Assembly (NCBI RefSeq): GCF_032926325.1
Contig: NZ_CP136709.1
Span: forward strand, 1,153,501 to 1,217,500
From: Aestuariibaculum lutulentum
GTDB lineage: Bacteria; Bacteroidota; Bacteroidia; Flavobacteriales; Flavobacteriaceae
Direction: 5' to 3'
DNA: 64,000 nucleotides
The translations under genes were made by a program, and so were the position numbers. The stretch's first letter is position 1; the number at the start of each line of letters is the position of its first letter. Below the pieces are notes generated by a model. It had not been told where the DNA came from. It was given only the letters and a program-made list of their open reading frames with translations, and searched no databases. Below are positions 15,679 through 23,263 of this stretch, piece by piece.

Positions 15679-16485
15679 ATGAAAGATAAGAGGATATTGT
15701 ATGTATCATCTGAAGTAGTGCCTTATTTACCGGAAACCGAAATTTCTTCAATGTCTTTTGAAGCACCAAGATTAGTCAATCAACAAGGTGGGCAAATAAG
15801 GATTTTTATGCCACGATACGGCAACATTAACGAGAGAAGACATCAATTACATGAAGTTATAAGACTTTCTGGTATCAATTTAGTGATTAACGATTTAGAC
15901 ATGCCACTTATTATCAAAGTAGCATCGATACCAAAAGAGCGAATCCAGGTGTATTTTATTGATAACGACGAATATTTTAAAAGAAAAGCAACGTTGACCG
16001 ATGAAGACGGAAACTTATTTCCTGACAACGACGAACGTGCCATCTTTTTTGCCAAAGGCGTTATCGAAACTGTTAAAAAACTAAACTGGTCTCCAGATAT
16101 TATTCACGTTCACGGTTGGCTAGCATCCCTATTACCAATCTATCTGAAAGAGTACTATAAAGATGAGCCTTTATTTAATGAAAGTAAGATTGTAACCTCG
16201 GTTTACAGCCAAAGTTTTAACAATTCATTAAATGAAGATATGGTTAATAAAGTTAAATTTGACAATATTAACGAAGATGCCATCAAAGTGCTTGAAGAGC
16301 CTTCGTACGTGAATTTAATGAAAGTAGCTGTTGATTATTCTGATGCGCTTATTATTGGATCTGAGGAAATTCCTGCAGATTTAAAAGCCTATGTAGACGC
16401 ATCGAACAAACCTACTTTAGAATACAAACCAAAAGATGAATTTGGCACCGCTTACACAACATTCTTTAATGAACACGTGTTATAA
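15679..16485 (+). CDS. Glycogen/starch synthase N-terminal-domain-like protein (stand-alone GT5 half)
   Basis: A 268-residue protein that matches only the N-terminal Rossmann half of GT5 glycogen synthases: KRILYVSSEVVPY, GGQIRIFMPRYG, YFKRKA.. with DNDERAIFFAKGVIE, and PDIIHVHGWLASLLPIYLKEYY. The ADP-glucose/phosphate-binding KTGGL motif that should follow the EVxP segment is replaced by LPETEISSM, and the entire C-terminal GT-B half is missing. It is unlikely to make glycogen alone; a structural or regulatory role is possible. It lies 28 bp before the DUF4270 gene and in one run with glmS, hinting at cell-envelope sugar metabolism. Confidence 0.8.
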   Translation: MKDKRILYVSSEVVPYLPETEISSMSFEAPRLVNQQGGQIRIFMPRYGNINERRHQLHEVIRLSGINLVINDLDMPLIIKVASIPKERIQVYFIDNDEYFKRKATLTDEDGNLFPDNDERAIFFAKGVIETVKKLNWSPDIIHVHGWLASLLPIYLKEYYKDEPLFNESKIVTSVYSQSFNNSLNEDMVNKVKFDNINEDAIKVLEEPSYVNLMKVAVDYSDALIIGSEEIPADLKAYVDASNKPTLEYKPKDEFGTAYTTFFNEHVL

Positions 16486-16513
16486 GTAACCAAATATTCT
16501 TTCAAAACTATAT

Positions 16514-18214
16514 ATGAAAAAGACCATTAGCGCCCTTAAATTTTGTGCAGTTTGTTCAGTAATCATGTCATCCTTTTTCGCTTGCGATAAAGACTTTGCT
16601 TCTGTAGAAAGTGATGTACTTGGAGATGACAATACCAACTTTCAAACCAATAGAGAGTCCTTACCCATACTAGCATATAACAAAAAATTAAACTCGTTAC
16701 AAATTGATGGATTAACATCTAACCTTCTTGGTGTTTTTAACGATCCTGCTTTTGGTCAAACCACAGCAAGTATAGTAACACAGGTTACACCTTCTAGTTA
16801 CAGTCCGGATTTTGGTGACGATACCGTTATTGATTCTGTAGTGATGACCATTCCTTACTACAGCAGAATTACAGGTCTAGACGACGAAGGGTTAAACGAA
16901 TATACCATTGGCGACTCTTTATATGGCAATGCCGAAGCTCCTATTAAATTAACCGTTTTTAAAAATGAATATTTCTTAAGAGATTTTGACCCAACGGCAG
17001 AGCTAGGCGACGTTCAGTATTACTATTCAAAAGCAGATGGTGAAATAAATGTTACTGATAATTTTGCTTTAAACGGATCGTCTACAATTAATTTTGATGA
17101 CCATAAATACACGACTGATACTATCTTAGCAATTCCTTCATTTATACCAAGTGCCAAGAGAATTCTATTGGTTACTAGAGATGAAGATAATGAAGTAACT
17201 TCAAGCACCAATTTAGCGCCTTCGTTTCGCGTAAAGTTAGATACAGATTTTTGGCAATCACACATCATTGATCAAGAAGATAATGACGTGCTTTCAAATG
17301 CAAGTGCCTTTAAAAACTATTTCAGAGGATTATACTTTAAAGCTGAAACTGTCTCTGCTGATGGACATATGCTTATGCTAAACTTAGCTTCTTCAGATGC
17401 TAATATCGTTATTTACTATTCGTATAATACCACAACAGGAACTGGTGATAATGCGACAACAACGACGTCTAACAGCACTTATACTCTTAGTTTTTCTGGT
17501 AAACGTTTAAATACATTCATCAACAACTATAATTTACAAACTCTTGCGGATGGCAACTCAACAGAAGGGGATGATAAATTATATTTAAAGGGTACAGAAG
17601 GCTCCATGGCTGTTGTAGATTTATTCCCAACAGATGAAGATTTAAAAACATTCATTGACAACCACAGAGTTTTACTTGAAAACGGAGAATACAAAAAAGA
17701 CGAAAGAGGCAACTATATTTTACAACGTCTAATTAACGATGCGCAATTAATCGTTTATGAAGACCAGAGTATGAATACCGGAGGAGATGAAGATTTCCAC
17801 AAATACGATCGCCTATACGCTTATGATGTTAACAACAACATCCCTTTAATTGACTATTCTGTAGATCCAATTTCTAATACAGCAGATCCTTTCAATTCTA
17901 TTGTTGTACATTTAGGGCAACGCAGAGAAAACGACGAAAACGGACAAGCTAAATACAAAATCCGCATCACAGAACATTTGAATAATATTTTATTAAGAGA
18001 TTCAACAAATACGAAAGTTGGTTTGGTTTTATCGACTAATGTAAACTCAACCACAAATGCTAAAATATTAAATAGTGAAGGTAGCGAAGTAACAAATGTG
18101 CCAGCTACTTCCATTATTACACCAAGAGGGACTATTTTACACGGAACGAACGATAATGTTTCTGAAACTGTAAAAATGAAATTAGAAGTATTTTTCACTG
18201 AACCTAAGGAATAA
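16514..18214 (+). CDS. DUF4270 family lipoprotein
   Basis: A 566-residue lipoprotein. A type II signal peptide with lipobox FFAC places Cys24 as the lipidated residue, followed by DKDF. The body is beta-rich and typical of the Bacteroidota-specific DUF4270 family (start ESDVLGDDNTNFQT, central YSYNTT region, C-terminal NSIVVHLGQRR and RITEHLNNILL). No enzymatic motif is seen. It sits 5 bp upstream of glmS and 28 bp after the GT5-like gene. The molecular role is unknown; surface or periplasmic envelope localisation follows from the signal. Confidence 0.86.
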   Translation: MKKTISALKFCAVCSVIMSSFFACDKDFASVESDVLGDDNTNFQTNRESLPILAYNKKLNSLQIDGLTSNLLGVFNDPAFGQTTASIVTQVTPSSYSPDFGDDTVIDSVVMTIPYYSRITGLDDEGLNEYTIGDSLYGNAEAPIKLTVFKNEYFLRDFDPTAELGDVQYYYSKADGEINVTDNFALNGSSTINFDDHKYTTDTILAIPSFIPSAKRILLVTRDEDNEVTSSTNLAPSFRVKLDTDFWQSHIIDQEDNDVLSNASAFKNYFRGLYFKAETVSADGHMLMLNLASSDANIVIYYSYNTTTGTGDNATTTTSNSTYTLSFSGKRLNTFINNYNLQTLADGNSTEGDDKLYLKGTEGSMAVVDLFPTDEDLKTFIDNHRVLLENGEYKKDERGNYILQRLINDAQLIVYEDQSMNTGGDEDFHKYDRLYAYDVNNNIPLIDYSVDPISNTADPFNSIVVHLGQRRENDENGQAKYKIRITEHLNNILLRDSTNTKVGLVLSTNVNSTTNAKILNSEGSEVTNVPATSIITPRGTILHGTNDNVSETVKMKLEVFFTEPKE

Positions 18215-18219
18215 GATTT

Positions 18220-20067
18220 ATGTGTGGAATTGTAGGATATATAGGCAAGCGTGAAGCCTATCCTATCATTATTGAAGGCTTAAAACGCCTTGAATATAGA
18301 GGATACGATAGTGCTGGGGTAGCGCTTTATGATGGTGATAACCTTAGAATATCTAAAACAAAAGGGAAAGTTTCCGATTTAGAAGAACGTTGTAAAAACG
18401 AAAACAACACATTTGGAAACATTGGAATTGGTCATACGCGTTGGGCAACGCATGGTGTCCCAAACGATGTCAATTCTCATCCTCATGTATCAAACTCAGG
18501 AAATCTGGCGATAATTCATAACGGAATTATTGAAAATTACGAATCGCTTAAGAAAGAATTAATCTCCAGAGGCTATACCTTTAAATCGGATACTGATACC
18601 GAAGTTTTAATCAATCTTATTGAAGACATTCAAAAGCAAGAAGATGTAAAACTTGGTAAGGCAGTACAGATTGCATTAAATCAGGTTATCGGAGCTTACG
18701 CTATTGCTGTCTTTGACCAAAACAACCCGGATGAAATTGTTATTGCGCGATTAGGAAGTCCATTAACGGTTGGTGTTGGTGAAGACGAATTCTTTATCGC
18801 CAGCGATGCCTCTCCATTTTTAGAATACACTAAAAACGCCATTTACCTGGAAGATGAAGAAATGGCTATTGTGAGACTGCATCGTGAGATTAAAGTCAGA
18901 AAAATTAAAGACGATTCTTTAGTCGATCCATATATTCAGGAATTAAAACTAAATCTTGAGCAAATAGAAAAAGGGGGTTACGAGCATTTCATGTTAAAAG
19001 AAATTCACGAGCAACCTAAAGCCATTACCGATACCTATCGGGGTAGATTGTTAAGAAACGAAGCTATTATTAAAATGGCAGGTGTTGAGGATAACATGAA
19101 GAAATTCCTTAATGCTAACAGAATCATAATTGTAGCTTGTGGCACGTCGTGGCACGCTGGTTTAGTTGCTGAATATATTTTTGAAGATTTAGCAAGAATT
19201 CCGGTTGAAGTAGAATATGCTTCAGAGTTTAGATACAGAAATCCCATCATTAACGAGAACGATATTGTTATCGCCATCTCACAATCTGGTGAAACTGCCG
19301 ATACATTAGCTGCTATAAAACTTGCCAAGTCTAAAGGCGCATTTGTTTTTGGTGTTTGTAATGTGGTTGGATCTTCTATTGCTCGCGAAACTCATGCAGG
19401 TGCTTACACGCATGCGGGACCAGAAATTGGAGTAGCTTCAACCAAAGCTTTTACAACCCAAATTACTGTATTAACACTAATGGCATTAAGGTTAGCAAGA
19501 GCTAAAGGAACTATTAGTAGTTCTGAATTCCGTCAGCATTTATTAGAACTAGAAATGATTCCTAAAAAGGTGGAAAAAGCTTTAGAAGCCGATGCTCATA
19601 TTAGAGAGATTTCAGATTTATATAAAGATTCTCGCAACTGTTTATATTTAGGTCGCGGGTACAATTTCCCGGTAGCACTTGAAGGCGCCTTAAAACTTAA
19701 GGAGATTTCATATATACATGCTGAAGGTTATCCGGCAGCCGAAATGAAACATGGTCCAATCGCCTTAATTGACGAAAACATGCCAATCATTGTCATTGCA
19801 ACAAAAAAAGGGCATTACGAAAAAGTAGTGAGTAACATTCAGGAGATTAAATCAAGAAAAGGAAAAATTATTGGTATTGTTACTGAAGGCGATGAACAGG
19901 TAAGAGCCCTTGCCGATCACGTGATTGAAGTTCCGGAAACCTTAGAATCGTTATCTCCATTATTAACGACTATTCCCCTTCAGCTTTTATCATACCATAT
20001 TGCGGTATTACTAGGCAAAAATGTAGATCAACCTAGAAACTTAGCAAAATCGGTTACTGTTGAATAA
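18220..20067 (+). CDS. glmS: Glutamine-fructose-6-phosphate aminotransferase (isomerising)
   Basis: A 615-residue enzyme that makes glucosamine-6-phosphate from fructose-6-P and glutamine, the first step to UDP-GlcNAc. The N-terminal Ntn glutaminase domain begins MCGIVGYIG with Cys2 as nucleophile and contains GHTRWATHG and HNGIIENY. Two SIS domains follow (IVACGTSWHAGLVAEY; ISQSGETADT; YLGRGYNFPVALEGALKLKE), and the C-terminus ends PRNLAKSVTVE, the classical isomerase tail. Full length and intact. It runs opposite in pathway direction to the NagB-like gene at 38023. A strong terminator follows. Confidence 0.98.
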   Translation: MCGIVGYIGKREAYPIIIEGLKRLEYRGYDSAGVALYDGDNLRISKTKGKVSDLEERCKNENNTFGNIGIGHTRWATHGVPNDVNSHPHVSNSGNLAIIHNGIIENYESLKKELISRGYTFKSDTDTEVLINLIEDIQKQEDVKLGKAVQIALNQVIGAYAIAVFDQNNPDEIVIARLGSPLTVGVGEDEFFIASDASPFLEYTKNAIYLEDEEMAIVRLHREIKVRKIKDDSLVDPYIQELKLNLEQIEKGGYEHFMLKEIHEQPKAITDTYRGRLLRNEAIIKMAGVEDNMKKFLNANRIIIVACGTSWHAGLVAEYIFEDLARIPVEVEYASEFRYRNPIINENDIVIAISQSGETADTLAAIKLAKSKGAFVFGVCNVVGSSIARETHAGAYTHAGPEIGVASTKAFTTQITVLTLMALRLARAKGTISSSEFRQHLLELEMIPKKVEKALEADAHIREISDLYKDSRNCLYLGRGYNFPVALEGALKLKEISYIHAEGYPAAEMKHGPIALIDENMPIIVIATKKGHYEKVVSNIQEIKSRKGKIIGIVTEGDEQVRALADHVIEVPETLESLSPLLTTIPLQLLSYHIAVLLGKNVDQPRNLAKSVTVE

Positions 20068-20088
20068 ATAAAATAAGAACACATTATA

Positions 20089-20125
20089 AAAAGCGCCAAA
20101 GTTCAAAATGAATTTTGGCGCTTTT
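20089..20125 (+). terminator. Rho-independent terminator after glmS
   Basis: A perfect 12-bp stem (AAAAGCGCCAAA with TTTGGCGCTTTT) closes a 13-nt loop and is followed by CTTTT. The same stem sequence recurs after the next gene at 23081-23116. Confidence 0.85.
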
Positions 20126-20236
20126 CTTTTTATCAGAACAACTAAAAACATGTACTAATTTATCTATCAGATATCATTTCGGACACCTCATACATAGCCT
20201 AAACTTAATTTTAGTAAAAATCTAAAATCGGCTATT

Positions 20237-23059
20237 ATGAAGACTCTAAACAAAACCATCTCTCTTTTTATTATGCTATTTAGCGCAATATTACTTGCGC
20301 AAACCACCATTTCAGGATCGGTTGTAGACTCCAATAACCAACCACTTATTGATGCACATATTATTATTGAAAATTCTATTTATGGAACCTATACCGATAC
20401 GGAAGGTCATTTCATTTTAACAGTGGATATAACACCTCCTTTTAATCTTTCAGCGAGTCGAATAGGTTACAAAACTCTTTCAATTCAAGTTTTAAATGAT
20501 AATCAAATTATTAATTTCATATTAGACGAAGGAACCGACCTAGATGACACGGTCGTTTATGGCTCTAGAAAACCAGAAAGTGTTCGGGAATCACCAGTGC
20601 CTATTGAAATTTTTGACGCGACAGACATTAGAGTAAGTACAGCAACACCAAATTTCTATACCAGTCTTGAAAATTTAAAAGGTGTTGATATCAATCATGG
20701 TAGTTTAACTTTCAACTCTGTTAATACGCGTGGTTTTGCAACTTTCGCAAATAACCGGTTTGTACAACTCATAGACGGCATGGATAATGCCTCTCCAGCC
20801 CTCAACTTTGTTATGGGGAATCTTGTTGGTATGAACGAGCTCGATGTACACAGTGTAGAGTTACTCCCGGGTGCTTCTTCCGCCTTATACGGCGCCAATG
20901 CATTTAATGGCATTTTATTCATGACCAGTAAAAATCCTTTTAATTTTGAAGGCATTAGTGCTTATTACAAACAAGGCATTACTTCGCAAGACGCAGCAGG
21001 CGACAACACTTACAGAGATTTCGGAATAAGAGCAGCTCACAAATTCAGTGATAAATTTGCCGGAAAAGCTTCCTTTTCATTTTTAAAAGGCACCGATTGG
21101 TATGCTACAGATTATAATGAATATACTAGAGGTCTAGTTGGTACACCTGATAATATTTCCCCCTTTAGATCAAGTCCCGCCCATGACGGATTAAATATAT
21201 ATGGAGATGAAATTTCATTAGGTGCTGCCCTGGGAATGAATTTAAAAGAACTGGTTCAAGCTTATGAAGGTTTTCTGTTCCCTATAGGTTCATCTATGCT
21301 AGTTCCTGAAGACAATGTTGCCAGAACAGGATACAGAGAGCAAGATTTAACAGATTATAATGCCAATAGTTTAAAAGCAGACTTTGCTTTACATTACAGA
21401 CCTCTTGCTGACGATTTAGAAATTATCTGGAATTCCAGATTAGGTCGAGGTAATACCATTTTTCAGGGTGGCAATAGGTATCAGCTAAAAAACTTCTTTA
21501 TTCAGCAACATCGACTGGAAATTAAAAACGATAATTTCTTTTTAAGAGGGTACACAACCAGTGAAAAAGCTGGCGATTCTTATGATATGTTTTTTACAGG
21601 ACTTAATATGAATAAGGTTGGCGCCGAAGAATGGTTTGGTACCTACGCCGGTGCTTACCTTCAAGGAGCGGCTCAAGTTCAGGCAAGTGGAGGCAATCCA
21701 TTTGATCCAACTATTCAGGAGCAATTACACTTCGCTTCCAGAAATGCTGCCGATCAATTAGTAACCATACAACCAGGAACCCCCCAATTTAAAACCCTGT
21801 TTAATCAAATAACGTCAGATCCAGATGTTAATACTGGTTCTAAATTTATAGACAATTCTAAAATGTATGTTGTTGAAGGTAATTATAACTTTAGTAGTCT
21901 TTTAAAGGATGTTGTGGATTTACAAATAGGTGGTTCTGCCAGACAGTATGCATTGAATTCTCAAGGAACTATTTTCACAGATTATGATGGTCCAATTAAG
22001 TACGATGAATACGGTGCTTATATTCAGGGGATAAAAAAACTAGCTGATGACCGATTAAAAGTTACAGCCTCGATTCGCTATGACAAAAATGAATTTTTTG
22101 ATGCGAATTTATCGCCCAGAGTATCCTTAGTTTATTTTGCAGGAGCCAACAAAAACCATAATATTAGAGCATCTTTTCAAACGGGCTTTAGAAACCCGCA
22201 TACGCAATCCCTTTTTATTGGACTTAATGTTGGTGATGTTCTTTTGGTTGGAGGTGCTCCAGCTAATCTAGATAGAAACTTACCAAACACTAACTTAACG
22301 GCCAGAGATGCCTATTCCGGTTCCTACTCGCTAGCTTCCTTTCTGGCTTTTGCCGCATCGCAAGGCGCTTCTCCCATAGAACCAGTAAACAAAACAGGAA
22401 TAACCCCGCTTGTAGAGCCAGAAAAAGTAAAGGCATTCGATCTTGGTTACCGCGGTACAATCGGCCCTGTAGATATCGATTTTAGTGCTTATTATAACAA
22501 TTACGACAATTTCCTTGCCGAGAAAGTAGTCATAACTCCAAATTCAGGTTCAACTAGTGATTTAAGCGGTATTGCCGATATAGCTTCAGGAAATTATACT
22601 ATATTTCAATTGAATACAAATTCATCTGCAGACATCAGTTCTTATGGCGCCATTATAGGGTTATCAACACGAATAGCCAAAGATTTTAAATTAAGCGCAA
22701 GTTATAACTTTACTAAATTCGACTTCGATCAATCCTCAGATCCGGATTTCAGTGCTGGATTCAACACCCCTGAACATAAGGTAAAACTATCATTAGGTAA
22801 TCCCAATCTTTTTAAAAACTTTGGATTTCAAGTTAACGGACGTTGGAGTGACGAATACCTATGGCAAGCCAATATAGCCAACGCCATCATACCTTCAAGA
22901 ACTGTTATCGATGCTCAAATAAATTACACCATACCTGCTATAAAATCAATTTTTAAAATTGGTGGAACCAATTTAGGAGGAAAAGAATATCAAAGTGCTG
23001 TGGGTACAGGTTTTATCGGGCAACAATACTTTATTTCGTGGACAATCAACAATTTATAA
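20237..23059 (+). CDS. TonB-dependent outer-membrane receptor (paralogue 1)
   Basis: A 940-residue outer-membrane transporter. Signal peptide ~1-21 (ILLAQ); residues ~24-95 form a carboxypeptidase-regulatory-like beta domain (TISGSVVDSNNQPLIDAHIII). A plug domain follows (ENLKGVDINHGSLTFNSVNTRGF; PGASSALYGANAFNGILFM), then a 22-strand barrel ending SWTINNL with a terminal hydrophobic residue. It is full length. It is a clear paralogue of the next gene, matching through plug and barrel, and has no SusD partner. A short spacer with its own terminator separates the two. The substrate cannot be read from sequence. Confidence 0.9.
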   Translation: MKTLNKTISLFIMLFSAILLAQTTISGSVVDSNNQPLIDAHIIIENSIYGTYTDTEGHFILTVDITPPFNLSASRIGYKTLSIQVLNDNQIINFILDEGTDLDDTVVYGSRKPESVRESPVPIEIFDATDIRVSTATPNFYTSLENLKGVDINHGSLTFNSVNTRGFATFANNRFVQLIDGMDNASPALNFVMGNLVGMNELDVHSVELLPGASSALYGANAFNGILFMTSKNPFNFEGISAYYKQGITSQDAAGDNTYRDFGIRAAHKFSDKFAGKASFSFLKGTDWYATDYNEYTRGLVGTPDNISPFRSSPAHDGLNIYGDEISLGAALGMNLKELVQAYEGFLFPIGSSMLVPEDNVARTGYREQDLTDYNANSLKADFALHYRPLADDLEIIWNSRLGRGNTIFQGGNRYQLKNFFIQQHRLEIKNDNFFLRGYTTSEKAGDSYDMFFTGLNMNKVGAEEWFGTYAGAYLQGAAQVQASGGNPFDPTIQEQLHFASRNAADQLVTIQPGTPQFKTLFNQITSDPDVNTGSKFIDNSKMYVVEGNYNFSSLLKDVVDLQIGGSARQYALNSQGTIFTDYDGPIKYDEYGAYIQGIKKLADDRLKVTASIRYDKNEFFDANLSPRVSLVYFAGANKNHNIRASFQTGFRNPHTQSLFIGLNVGDVLLVGGAPANLDRNLPNTNLTARDAYSGSYSLASFLAFAASQGASPIEPVNKTGITPLVEPEKVKAFDLGYRGTIGPVDIDFSAYYNNYDNFLAEKVVITPNSGSTSDLSGIADIASGNYTIFQLNTNSSADISSYGAIIGLSTRIAKDFKLSASYNFTKFDFDQSSDPDFSAGFNTPEHKVKLSLGNPNLFKNFGFQVNGRWSDEYLWQANIANAIIPSRTVIDAQINYTIPAIKSIFKIGGTNLGGKEYQSAVGTGFIGQQYFISWTINNL

Positions 23060-23080
23060 ATTAGTGTAAAATTTTAGATA

Positions 23081-23116
23081 AAAAGCGCCAAAAATAAAAT
23101 TACTTTTGGCGCTTTT
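23081..23116 (+). terminator. Rho-independent terminator after TonB receptor 1
   Basis: A 13-bp perfect stem (AAAAGCGCCAAAA with TTTTGGCGCTTTT), a 10-nt loop and a seven-T tail. The stem is nearly identical to that of the glmS terminator. Confidence 0.87.
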
Positions 23117-23181
23117 TTTATATTTTTCCGACAGCTATTATGGAATAGATAAAATTTCATGATTTTTTTTGCAAAATATAC

Positions 23182-23193
23182 TATGCATGCATA
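23182..23193. promoter_or_regulatory. 12-bp perfect palindrome upstream of TonB receptor 2
   Basis: TATGCATGCATA is its own reverse complement and lies 70 bp before the receptor start in an AT-rich spacer. It could be an operator half-site pair; no regulator for it is evident nearby. Confidence 0.25.
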
Positions 23194-23263
23194 ATTTTTT
23201 ATATTTTTATCAATACGCAATTGATTTTTGTGTCTTACTAAACTAAAACTTAACTAATTTTAA

